64,000 nucleotides of DNA from UBA721 sp002705165 (GTDB taxonomy: Bacteria > Planctomycetota > Planctomycetia > Pirellulales > Pirellulaceae), in contig JBJLEF010000001.1 in assembly GCA_045565995.1 (NCBI GenBank), forward strand, positions 248,001 to 312,000, given 5' to 3'. The position numbers and the translations under genes were made by a program. Shown here piece by piece: positions 53,673-62,750 of the stretch. Position 1 is the stretch's first letter. The number at the start of each line of letters is the position of its first letter. Under the pieces are notes generated by a model. The model saw only the letters and a program-made list of their open reading frames with translations, did no database searches and was not told the origin of the DNA.

Positions 53673-55115
53673 ATGAAACATCTACTTCTTGCCTTTGCTC
53701 TGTTCTTAGTAACTTGCCCGCTACAAGCGAGTCAGCCCAACGTGTTGTTCATCGCCATTGATGACTTGAGAGCAGATTTAAATTGCTACGGTAATTCGCA
53801 AATTCACTCACCAAACATTGATGAGTTAGCACAAGTAGGTACGCTGTTTAACCACGCCTACTGCCAGCAAGCGGTCTGTAACCCTTCCCGAAGTTCAATG
53901 CTAACCGGACTTCGCCTGGACACCTTACACCTGTGGGATCTACCAACTCACTTCCGCCAAAGGATTGCTGAAGTCGTTACATTACCGCAGCTTTTTAAGC
54001 AAAACGGTTATCACACTCAGTGTGTTGGGAAAATTTTCCATAACTGGAGACAGGACGATTACAAAGGAGATGCTGTTTCCTGGAGTGCTCCAGAAGAATT
54101 ACACTACAACTCACACGGGAATGACAAAGCAGTCGTTAAAGGAAAACTGCCTCCCAACATTTCAGAGGTACCCAAGTGTGTCATCCGCGATGTCCCTGAT
54201 GAAGCCTACTTCGACGGTCGCGTCGCGCGACGAGCTATCGAAGTCCTCAATGACCTCAAAAACAAACCCTTCTTTCTCGCTGTTGGTTTTTGGAAACCTC
54301 ACGCACACTTCAACGCTCCTAAGAAGTATTGGGATTTGTACGATCCAACTGATATCAAGCTACCTATCAATCGCAAACACCCTGTAAACGTACCGGAAAT
54401 TGCCCTACATAATGGTCAGGAAATACTCAGATCCTATAGAGAAGCGCCTAACGGGTATCCTACCCACCATCAAGCTCGGGAAATGCGACGCGGTTACTAT
54501 GCAAACATTTCCTACATGGATGCTCAGGTTGGCAAAGTGCTTGACGAACTGGATCGTCTCAAATTACGCGATAACACGATCATTGTGCTTTGGTCTGATC
54601 ATGGATTCCATCTGGGTGAGAATGGTTTATGGGCGAAAACATCCAACTTTGAATTAGACGCCAGGGTTCCGGTCATTATTTCGACACCAGAATTCAATGC
54701 ACCACAAAGAACAGACTCCCTCGTCGAACTATTGGATATTTACCCAACTCTAACAGATCTTTGTCAGCTTCAGGGGCCTGAGAACCTGGAGGGGAAAAGC
54801 CTTGTCCCTATCCTTCGGAATCCTAAAGTCTCGGTAAAACATCAGGCGTTGACTCAGCACTGCCGTCCGGCTTATCCACCACGAGGGGAAGACCCGGAGG
54901 CCATGGGGTACTCCATACGCACAGACCGTTACCGGTATACTGAGTGGCGAGACTTCTCTTCACATACTGTGATCGCCACAGAGATTTACGACCATAAAAC
55001 TGATCCTCTGGAAACCAGGAATGTTTTCGAGGAGATGCCGATTCGTCTAAAACAACGCCTAGCCAAACAATTGGAATCTGTTATTTCCAGGCAGGTTCCC
55101 CGGGAGCAAAATTAG
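53673..55115 (+). CDS. Secreted sulfatase 3 (iduronate-2-sulfatase-like)
   Basis: A 480-residue sulfatase with a signal peptide (MKHLLLAFALFLVTCPLQA). The metal site is in DDLRADLNCYGN (30-41) and the formylglycine motif is CNPSR (69-73), then SSMLTG; VGKIFHNW, KPHAHFNAP and WSDHGFHLGENGLWAKTSNFE are characteristic of the iduronate-2-sulfatase branch. A substrate with a sulfated uronic acid is thus possible, not proven. The gene closes the rightward run and overlaps the 3' end of sulfatase 4 (opposite strand) by 35 bases. Confidence 0.95.
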   Translation: MKHLLLAFALFLVTCPLQASQPNVLFIAIDDLRADLNCYGNSQIHSPNIDELAQVGTLFNHAYCQQAVCNPSRSSMLTGLRLDTLHLWDLPTHFRQRIAEVVTLPQLFKQNGYHTQCVGKIFHNWRQDDYKGDAVSWSAPEELHYNSHGNDKAVVKGKLPPNISEVPKCVIRDVPDEAYFDGRVARRAIEVLNDLKNKPFFLAVGFWKPHAHFNAPKKYWDLYDPTDIKLPINRKHPVNVPEIALHNGQEILRSYREAPNGYPTHHQAREMRRGYYANISYMDAQVGKVLDELDRLKLRDNTIIVLWSDHGFHLGENGLWAKTSNFELDARVPVIISTPEFNAPQRTDSLVELLDIYPTLTDLCQLQGPENLEGKSLVPILRNPKVSVKHQALTQHCRPAYPPRGEDPEAMGYSIRTDRYRYTEWRDFSSHTVIATEIYDHKTDPLETRNVFEEMPIRLKQRLAKQLESVISRQVPREQN

Positions 55116-56580
55116 GCGTCCAGGGAATATTACGGTCAAAGATCTTTCTATAAGGCGCGTAATCATTGTAGTTGACTGCCTGCGCCCCCCATTTCTTCAC
55201 TCGGGAATCGTAAACCTTCTGTAAACGTCTCAGATCTTTTGGAGCTTCTTTGGTAAGTACAAGATTCTTCAGTTCGAGTGGATCAGCACTGAGTCTGAAG
55301 AGCTCTTCGGTCGCTTCAAAGTCACCTGACTCATACGGCCAATAAATGTATTTGTAATCCTGACCGACGACGCCGTAACTTTGACATGAACGAGGCCCCC
55401 AGACGTTTATCAGTTCCAGATACTCGTGAATCGAAGATTCCGTATCATCGTACAGAGGCATCAGGTCGCGGCCATCGATACCACGGGGAGCATTCAATCC
55501 GGCAAATCGAAGAATGGTCGGCACAAAATCAATCGACCCGGTAATCGCATCCACCCGCAGCTGTTTGCCGCTATTCTCATGACGTGGATCAAAAATAATC
55601 AGAGGCACACGGGAGCCTTCCTCGTAGGGAAGAACCTTGGAGCCATATCCATGAGCACCACAAAAAAAACCGTTGTCTGAGGTAAAGATGAAGACAGTAT
55701 TATCGGCAATCCCGGCATCTTTCACTGCCTGCCGAAGCATACCAACAGCAGAATCCACAGCATACACTAGCTGGTTATAGAGACGCATTTGATTGTCATA
55801 ATCATCTTGGTATCCCCAGCTTTGAAACCGCTCATACTGACGGCCAGTCTTACTCTGTCGGGAAAACTGGTCGCTAAACTCGCGACCGTAATTCGCGGGT
55901 TTCTTAAATGCCTTCCCTTCGTATATGTGATTAAACATTGGGTCGACCTGGTCGGGTTTGTGTGGAGCTTTAAAACTAATGGAAAGACAAAATGGTTTAT
56001 CTTCTTTGGTAGCATGGTGAATAAAGTCCCGCCCAAACGCTCCATAGGAACGGGAAGAATGAGGAAATTCTTCCGCATACTCGGTCATACTAACATTTTG
56101 TTTAGTGCGATAAGAAGTCTGTCCCGGACCGGCTCCCCACCAGTCAAAATCATCCTTGGGGAGAATCGCATTCTGTTCACCCTCAGGTAGCACTTCGAAT
56201 CCGATCTTGCCGGCAATGGCTGTCAGATAACCATGTTCCCGAAGTATCATCGGATAACTCTGTTTCCACAGATCCTCGTGAAGTGGACCATGACCAAAAT
56301 TGCATCCGTGACGATATTCATAAAGTCCGGTCATCACGGTAGCTCGTGATGCCATGCAGATAGCTGTCACCGTGTAGTGACGATCGAAGGTCACTCCATC
56401 ACGAGCCAGACTGTCAATGTTGGGAGTGACTACATCGTCATTACCATAGCAACCTAAAGAATAGGTATTTTGATCATCTGTGAACAAAAAGATGATATTA
56501 GGTTGCTTGGTTTCTTTAGCCTGAGCTAAGCAAACAAAGAAAAACCAAATCAAAGTAAAAACAACTCGTTTTAGATTCAT
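55081..56580 (-). CDS. Secreted sulfatase 4
   Basis: A 499-residue sulfatase. The ATG at 56580 opens a signal peptide (MNLKRVVFTLIWFFFVCLAQA); the earlier in-frame ATG adds six residues. It keeps TDDQNTYSLGCYGNDD (metal site about 34-49), and CMASR (75-79), which obeys the C-x-A-x-R variant of the modification motif, then VMTG; TSDNGFFCGAHGYGSK and KVLPYEEGSRVPLI also fit. It is the last gene of the leftward operon (PSCyt1/DUF1549/DUF1553, DUF1501, sulfatase 5, sulfatase 4); 27 bases separate it from sulfatase 5. Confidence 0.94.
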   Translation of the reverse strand: MNLKRVVFTLIWFFFVCLAQAKETKQPNIIFLFTDDQNTYSLGCYGNDDVVTPNIDSLARDGVTFDRHYTVTAICMASRATVMTGLYEYRHGCNFGHGPLHEDLWKQSYPMILREHGYLTAIAGKIGFEVLPEGEQNAILPKDDFDWWGAGPGQTSYRTKQNVSMTEYAEEFPHSSRSYGAFGRDFIHHATKEDKPFCLSISFKAPHKPDQVDPMFNHIYEGKAFKKPANYGREFSDQFSRQSKTGRQYERFQSWGYQDDYDNQMRLYNQLVYAVDSAVGMLRQAVKDAGIADNTVFIFTSDNGFFCGAHGYGSKVLPYEEGSRVPLIIFDPRHENSGKQLRVDAITGSIDFVPTILRFAGLNAPRGIDGRDLMPLYDDTESSIHEYLELINVWGPRSCQSYGVVGQDYKYIYWPYESGDFEATEELFRLSADPLELKNLVLTKEAPKDLRRLQKVYDSRVKKWGAQAVNYNDYAPYRKIFDRNIPWTPNFAPGEPAWK

Positions 56581-56607
56581 AAAATGTCCTATCGCCATTG
56601 TAAGTTT

Positions 56608-58215
56608 TTATCTTGAAGAACCGGCTTCGCCCGCTGCCTCACGAGCCAACTCTAACAGATGGTCTAAAATTGGTTTCACTTTTGGGTTTCCGAGTAGATT
56701 CTTCATCTCTTGGGGATCCTTCGAAAGATCATAAAGTGCTGTTGGGTGTAATTGGCCTTTAAATGCATAACGATGATCGAGGAATAACTTCCACTGACCC
56801 TCTACCGGAGCAGCATTGGTCCGAACTGCAACGACAGCTCGTTCGTCCGCCAGTTTCTTACTAGCCTCCTGATGATCATTCGGAAAGATTGCTCCGAAAC
56901 GAACAAACTCTACATCACCTTGCAAGGCTGCTAACTGACTAACACTATCTTCTGCACCACGGCCCTCACCAGATACCGGCGGAAGCTCTTTACCAACCAC
57001 CTCAGCCAACGTGGCATATAAGTCATTCAAGGCTAGCAGCGATGTTTGTGTTTCACCGGGAGTCTTGTCGTTCCCGTCACCGACATTCCCCAATGGCCAA
57101 CTGGCAATAAACGGAATACGATGACCTCCCTCATAGGTGGACCCTTTGTTACTGCGGACTGGCCCTGTAAATCGTTTATCGTTCTTTTCTGCTCCATTGT
57201 CACTGGTGAAAATCACCATGGTATTTTCGATTAAGGGGTGACCGGTACGACGCGGGTCTTCTGTTGTTTTGAGGTAATCAAGCAACCGAAGCAGGTGAAC
57301 ATCATTTTGATAGACGAAATCCTGCCGTAGACTATTCGTTGGCGTACCATCTTTATAGTGACTTGCACCTTCCACCTTGTGGCCGGCTATTTCCTTCGAC
57401 GGTGTATAGGGACCATGATTCGCCGGCGAGGCAAAGTATAGAAAGAATGGTTCAGTCATGGTTTTCATGGAATCCAGAAACTCGAAAGCCTCGCGGTCCA
57501 TTACATTACCAACCTGCCAATAGTCATATGCACCTTCTTTTAGCCGTCTTCCCTCATCCGTAGCACCAACGACTGTGCGACCATGGATCCACCCCGGACC
57601 AGTTTTTTGATCTGAGGTGTTAATGCGTTTGAGGCCTCCCGGCCCCGAGGTAGGATGGCTTCGGGAGATACCATAAAAGAAATCAAAGCCATGATCTATC
57701 GGTGTATCTGCCATCGGCTGACGGAGATCTGCATCCTCAAAACCTTCAGCGATCGAACCGTCAGATTTGCGATACGTTAACCCCAAATGCCATTTACCAA
57801 CCATCCCCGTCTTATATCCCGCCTGCTGTAGCATTTCAGGCATCGTTAGACGATCTTGTGCGATTAACGGATCACCATGGTTACCAAACAACACCCAATG
57901 TTTCACTGAGGTCCTCCAGCAATAGCGACCTGTCATAAGTGCATAACGAGTGGTTGTACAACGACTATGCGGTGAATGTGCATCCGTGAACCGGACTCCA
58001 CGCCGGGCAAGCTCTGCCATAGCCGGGGTGTGAAGCTGATCTGCATCACTGTTTTGAGCCCAATCCTGATAAGCACTTGTATCCCCAGCCCCCATATCAT
58101 CTGCTAGAAACACAATAATGTTCGGCTTAACCGAGGGCTGAACTACACCCTGCTGTGCAAGCACAAATCCCGGGTACCACAACACGCTACATACTAAGGT
58201 AAAGAGAATTCGCAT
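56608..58215 (-). CDS. Secreted sulfatase 5 with an unusual CTTTR active-site motif
   Basis: A 535-residue sulfatase-family protein with a signal peptide (MRILFTLVCSVLWYPGFVLA). The metal site DDMGAGD (39-45) and GKWHLGL, TSDNGAE, KGSTYEGGHRIPFIASWP are normal. The modification site reads CTTTR (86-90), followed by YALMTGRY: the third position is Thr, where Pro or Ala is expected for formylglycine formation. Its start codon overlaps the DUF1501 stop (TAATG), so the two are translationally coupled. The change may be tolerated, or the enzyme may work differently or be inactive. Confidence 0.93.
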   Translation of the reverse strand: MRILFTLVCSVLWYPGFVLAQQGVVQPSVKPNIIVFLADDMGAGDTSAYQDWAQNSDADQLHTPAMAELARRGVRFTDAHSPHSRCTTTRYALMTGRYCWRTSVKHWVLFGNHGDPLIAQDRLTMPEMLQQAGYKTGMVGKWHLGLTYRKSDGSIAEGFEDADLRQPMADTPIDHGFDFFYGISRSHPTSGPGGLKRINTSDQKTGPGWIHGRTVVGATDEGRRLKEGAYDYWQVGNVMDREAFEFLDSMKTMTEPFFLYFASPANHGPYTPSKEIAGHKVEGASHYKDGTPTNSLRQDFVYQNDVHLLRLLDYLKTTEDPRRTGHPLIENTMVIFTSDNGAEKNDKRFTGPVRSNKGSTYEGGHRIPFIASWPLGNVGDGNDKTPGETQTSLLALNDLYATLAEVVGKELPPVSGEGRGAEDSVSQLAALQGDVEFVRFGAIFPNDHQEASKKLADERAVVAVRTNAAPVEGQWKLFLDHRYAFKGQLHPTALYDLSKDPQEMKNLLGNPKVKPILDHLLELAREAAGEAGSSR

Positions 58216-59636
58216 TAACTAATCATTTCCTGAATCACTTGGCCACCAAACTGGGACAACTGTTTATAACGACCACCATGGAAGTAGGTTAGCTTATTAT
58301 CGTCGAGACCAAGAAGATGAAGCAGCGTTACATGGACATCTCGAATGGGATGAACATTTTCTACCGCTTCCGCACCAATCTCGTCTGTAGCACCAATGAC
58401 TGCCCCCTTCTTTACGCCACCGCCCGCAAATAACATTGTCATCGCATCGACGTTATGGCCGCGGCCAAAAGAATAGACTCCGCCGCGTCGATTGTTGTCA
58501 GGCGTACGACCAAATTCTCCCGTCCAGACAACTAAAGTGTCGTCCAGCATACCTCGGGCCTTGAGGTCTTTGATTAATGCAGCCATGGGCTGATCGACCG
58601 ACTTAATTCGTGAAGAATGACCTTTCTCAAGATAGTCGTGGCTATCCCAACCGCCAGTAAAAATCTGTACAAATCGCACTCCACTCTCCACCATGCGTCG
58701 GGCCATCAAACACTGCTTTGCGAAGCCAGCTGTCTCCGGATTATTCATCCCATACATTTCCTGAGTCTTTAATGTCTCGGAAGACAAATCCATTACTTCA
58801 GGCACCGACATCTGCATTCGAAAAGCCAGTTCATAACTCTCAATTCTGGACTCAAGCGCCTTATGTTCCGGATGCTGCTGAGCATGTCGTCGATTCATTT
58901 CTGCAAGTTCATCTAATGCGCGACGTTGATGCCTGCGATCCTTAAATGACGGCGGCCGCAAATCCAAAATCGGAGAGCCCTGAGGACGCAATTTTGTTCC
59001 CTGATAATGAGCCGGCAGGAATCCATTGCTCCAATTTCTCGCCCCTCCCTGTGGTGCAGCCAACTCGGTCATGACGACGTACCCGGGTAAGTTTTGATTC
59101 ACTGAACCTAAGCCATACGTAGCCCAGGAACCGATGGCTGGATCAGCACCTAGTCGACTTCCGGTATTCATATGAAAGAGAGCTTCCGGATGATTGAGTG
59201 ACTCAGCCTGACAACCCCGATAATTACACAGTTGATCAGCCACTTCCGGATCTGCCATATACTTCCACTGATCACTCATCTCCATTCCAGACTGGCCAAC
59301 TTTTCGGAACTTGAAAGGACTACCCACATAAAACCGGAAGCCACCCGCTAACCCCGCCGTTCGCGTGGATTCCGTCTTATGAAGCTCATTGAGTTTTGGC
59401 TTAGGATCAAATGTATCTACCTGACTGGGTCCACCTTCCATAAACAACATGATACAAGCTTTGGCTTTTGGTTTATGCATCGGCTGCTTGGGAGATAAAG
59501 GGCCGTCGTTCGGTACCGTGGAAGGGTTATCAGCCTGAAGCATCTCCGTTAGTGCGACAGAACCTAGCGAAGCACTCAAACCATATAAAAAGTCACGGCG
59601 ACTGGGATTTAGCTTTGTATTATTCAACGTAATCAT
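58215..59636 (-). CDS. DUF1501 domain protein (second module)
   Basis: A 473-residue exported protein of the DUF1501 family with a twin-arginine signal (SRRDFLYGLSASLGSVAL). Family blocks: CIMLFMEGGPSQVDTFDPKP, QWKYMADPEVADQLCNYRG, FTGGWDSHDYLEKGH, VVWTGEFGRTPDNNRRGG and FGRGHNVDAMTMLFAGGG. The His/Asp pattern recalls metal sites of the alkaline phosphatase fold, but the reaction is not established. It follows the PSCyt1 gene by 13 bases and its stop overlaps the start of sulfatase 5, so it is firmly tied to sulfatase production. Confidence 0.94.
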   Translation of the reverse strand: MITLNNTKLNPSRRDFLYGLSASLGSVALTEMLQADNPSTVPNDGPLSPKQPMHKPKAKACIMLFMEGGPSQVDTFDPKPKLNELHKTESTRTAGLAGGFRFYVGSPFKFRKVGQSGMEMSDQWKYMADPEVADQLCNYRGCQAESLNHPEALFHMNTGSRLGADPAIGSWATYGLGSVNQNLPGYVVMTELAAPQGGARNWSNGFLPAHYQGTKLRPQGSPILDLRPPSFKDRRHQRRALDELAEMNRRHAQQHPEHKALESRIESYELAFRMQMSVPEVMDLSSETLKTQEMYGMNNPETAGFAKQCLMARRMVESGVRFVQIFTGGWDSHDYLEKGHSSRIKSVDQPMAALIKDLKARGMLDDTLVVWTGEFGRTPDNNRRGGVYSFGRGHNVDAMTMLFAGGGVKKGAVIGATDEIGAEAVENVHPIRDVHVTLLHLLGLDDNKLTYFHGGRYKQLSQFGGQVIQEMIS

Positions 59637-59649
59637 CTTCGATCAGGTC

Positions 59650-62493
59650 CTAGTACACATATAAGAATTCACTACTATTGAACAGCAGCAAACACAAATC
59701 AGCCAACGCTCTCGTCTCGACAGCTACATCACTGGCCTTCGTATCGGCCGAGTAATTCTCAAAGACAATAAGTTTTTCAAGATAATCGAATGGTTTACCG
59801 GAGAACTCCTCAATTAAGGACCGTGTAATCTCCGTTGGATACTCCACCCGAGCAGGACTTACCTTACGATGATACCCCTGCATCTCAGTAATATATTTCT
59901 TCAACCGACTGATTTCAGCCTTCACCGGATCGCGACCAAAGGCGAGCCAATATGCTCTTTTTATCCGCAGTTCCTGAGTCTCGCGTTCCTCGAGAAGTCG
60001 CTGAGCAAAGGCAATCGACCGATCTGTAACTACATCACTGTTTAACAGAGTTAACGCTTGGGGTGTGACGGTTAATGAATCACGCAGTTCACACGAATCG
60101 TTCGGGGTAGGCTGATTAAATAGCTCCAGAAACGGATCTGCCTGCCCACGTACTCGGTAGGCATAAATCGTTCTCCGATTACGCATCTCAGGCTCCGGCG
60201 ATGGCTGATAAGCCGGAGCCAAAGAAAACTGAATCATCCGTGGTTGCAATGCCACTTCCATATTGATCTCAGGCCGAATCGGCAATCCACCGATTTCCGG
60301 ATTCAGTTCACCGGTAATAGCAAGAAAGCTGTCGCGTATTTCTTCCGCCGTTAAACGTCGTGGCTGAAAGACTCCGAGAAGTTCATTACTCGGATCTATT
60401 TGTTGAAGCTTCTCCAAATCAGATCGCTGCGTCGACTGCATATAGGTAGCCGACGTCATGATGAGCTTATGCATCCGCTTGATTTTCCAGCCATTTTCAA
60501 CAAAGTCCGCTGTCAAGTAATCTAACAACTGAGGATGAGTTGGCTTCGCCCCCTTACCTCCAAAGTTATTTGGATTTCGTGCAATGGCCTGCCCAAAGTG
60601 ATACTGCCAAATTCGATTAACAATCGAACGCGTAGTCAACGCGTTCTGGTCATCAGCGACCCACTTTGCCAGCGCCATTCGGCGACCATCGACAGAATCC
60701 GGAAGCACGTACGAATCTGAACCCTCTTGAGCGACGGGGAGCCCTAGCCCACTTAGAATACCGGGCTGAACTGAATCTCCCTGAGCCTCCAAAGCTCCGC
60801 CGGTAAGAATAAAGCTTGCGGGTTGCCATTCAGGATCCTGCTTTTCGATAATTCTCAGTTTACGGGAACCCGGAAAACGGAATGGATCATCCATCCCGTT
60901 ATAGACTCCCTGAATCATCGGTTGGAACCGTTCCTGGCGGCGTGTCCAAATCCATACATCTTGCTTATAAACCTTGTATCGCCCTTTATCCGTAGCATCG
61001 AGCCCTACATGTCGCGGCGGCTTTTCTTCATCGGGCAGCTTTTGTCGAGCGCCTTCATCCTTATATTCAAGTCCTCGTTCAGCAAACCATTGCCTTGCTG
61101 CCGTTTCCTGTTTGTGATAAACGAGATTTCGCTGATCTTCAGCGTTCTTGAGCATGGTCGCGACATGGGCCTGCTCCGACTCAAAGTTAATTTGGTTTTC
61201 CTCTGGAAGAAAAGCGACGGGGCGTTCGGCCATTTGAGTTGTCGCAAAGGCCGCATAGAAGCGATAGTAATCTCGCGTCGGAATCGGATCAAACTTATGG
61301 TCATGGCATTTCACACAACGCATTGTTGTTGAAAGGAAGGTTTGACCGACCGAGTTAACAACATCATCAAGATAGATTTGGCGGGCTTGCGGAGCCTGTA
61401 CCATCGCATTATCAAAGGGGCCCATTCGCAAGAAACCCGTCGCTACCAACCATTCAGATTCCTGCTCATTATAAGAGCCAGACTTGCGTGCAGCCACTAC
61501 TCCATTCGTTTGCTTCCCACGCTGGGTGACAGATTGATCTGCCAATTCGTCACCTGCTAACTGCTCCACCACAAATTGGTTATAAGGCTTATCTTTATTA
61601 AACGACCGAATGACATAATCACGATATCGCCAGGCATTACTGCGTTCGTAGTCATTCGAGTAACCACCGGAGTCGGCATAGCGGGCCACGTCTAACCAAT
61701 GCTGTCCCCAACGTTCTCCGTAATGTGGCGAAGCAAGTAATCTATCAATCAGTGCCGTCCATGCCTGCTGCTGATTGATACGCCAGGCTTTCATGAACTC
61801 ATTCGTTTCGAAGGGCGTTGGGGGTAAACCAATAAGATCATAGTAGGCACGACGCAGGAGTAATTTGGGATCTGCTATCGGTGCCAAAACAAAATCACTT
61901 GCAGACAGCTTGGCTTTCACAAAATAATCTACCGGATGTTGTCCTGTCGGAACCGCCGTTTTCACCACTGGCTGAAATGCCCAAATGTCTTCCGCTCGAT
62001 ATCTGCGGTAAGTCCACTCGTCATTCAAACCGCCACTGGTATCAACCAAAATCCCTTCATCCGTGACACGTTCACCCCAAGCTTTCTTACGATACAAAGC
62101 AATTGTCTCTTCAGTAGGCCAGGGAGCTCCGGCCTGAATCCACTGTTCCAACCAATTAATTTGCTCTCCAGAAAGTTTGTCGTTTTCTTTCGGAGGCATT
62201 TCATACGCCTCCCATTTCACCGCACTTATCAGGACGCTTTCAGCAGGGTTGCCGGGAATAATTGAGGTTTCACCTGATTCACCGCCCTTTAGAAGCCCCT
62301 CACGCGTTGTCAGGTTGTAGTCACCTTTAAGCTCTGTACCAGCCCCATGACACTGAAAGCATTTTTGCTTGAGAAGAGGTAATACTTTAGTCGCGAAGAG
62401 CTCATCGCCTGCATCCTGCTTGGCAAACCCCGTCTGACCACCCCACAGGCTTGCCGTCATAACCATGCAAACGATTGAACTTCTGAGACGCAT
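59650..62493 (-). CDS. PSCyt1-DUF1549-DUF1553 protein (cytochrome-like, secreted)
   Basis: A 947-residue secreted protein; the ATG at 62493 starts the signal peptide MRLRSSIVCMVMTASLW; an upstream ATG would add 22 residues. The N-terminal planctomycete cytochrome C domain (about 30-130) has CFQCHG (CxxCH at 45-49) and the DYNLTTREGLLKGGESG stretch. A second CxxCH (RCVKCHDHKFDPI) lies in DUF1549 (about 185-425); DUF1553 fills about 620-900 with RSIVNRIWQYHFGQAIARNP and LGVFQPRRLTAEEIRDS. An exported haem protein for a polymer- or electron-related job is suggested, but the family function is not established. It is the first gene of the leftward sulfatase operon. Confidence 0.93.
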   Translation of the reverse strand: MRLRSSIVCMVMTASLWGGQTGFAKQDAGDELFATKVLPLLKQKCFQCHGAGTELKGDYNLTTREGLLKGGESGETSIIPGNPAESVLISAVKWEAYEMPPKENDKLSGEQINWLEQWIQAGAPWPTEETIALYRKKAWGERVTDEGILVDTSGGLNDEWTYRRYRAEDIWAFQPVVKTAVPTGQHPVDYFVKAKLSASDFVLAPIADPKLLLRRAYYDLIGLPPTPFETNEFMKAWRINQQQAWTALIDRLLASPHYGERWGQHWLDVARYADSGGYSNDYERSNAWRYRDYVIRSFNKDKPYNQFVVEQLAGDELADQSVTQRGKQTNGVVAARKSGSYNEQESEWLVATGFLRMGPFDNAMVQAPQARQIYLDDVVNSVGQTFLSTTMRCVKCHDHKFDPIPTRDYYRFYAAFATTQMAERPVAFLPEENQINFESEQAHVATMLKNAEDQRNLVYHKQETAARQWFAERGLEYKDEGARQKLPDEEKPPRHVGLDATDKGRYKVYKQDVWIWTRRQERFQPMIQGVYNGMDDPFRFPGSRKLRIIEKQDPEWQPASFILTGGALEAQGDSVQPGILSGLGLPVAQEGSDSYVLPDSVDGRRMALAKWVADDQNALTTRSIVNRIWQYHFGQAIARNPNNFGGKGAKPTHPQLLDYLTADFVENGWKIKRMHKLIMTSATYMQSTQRSDLEKLQQIDPSNELLGVFQPRRLTAEEIRDSFLAITGELNPEIGGLPIRPEINMEVALQPRMIQFSLAPAYQPSPEPEMRNRRTIYAYRVRGQADPFLELFNQPTPNDSCELRDSLTVTPQALTLLNSDVVTDRSIAFAQRLLEERETQELRIKRAYWLAFGRDPVKAEISRLKKYITEMQGYHRKVSPARVEYPTEITRSLIEEFSGKPFDYLEKLIVFENYSADTKASDVAVETRALADLCLLLFNSSEFLYVY

Positions 62494-62750
62494 TATTATG
62501 TCAAACCGGAAAGAGAAGGAAAAACGATAGGGTTGGGTGCTATTTCTTTCATCATACACCGAAATGATTCAACGACTAAGTCTGGAATATGACAACCAAT
62601 CTCGAGAAATTTCGAGGCTGTTAGTTAAAAAAAGAATAAAACATTGTTTCCGCTAAATTGCTTTCATTCACCATAGAGTCTAATAGAGCATTACAACCTT
62701 CTGACACCATTTCCAAAAACACCGTTTATCTCCTGAGCGGACGCCGACCA

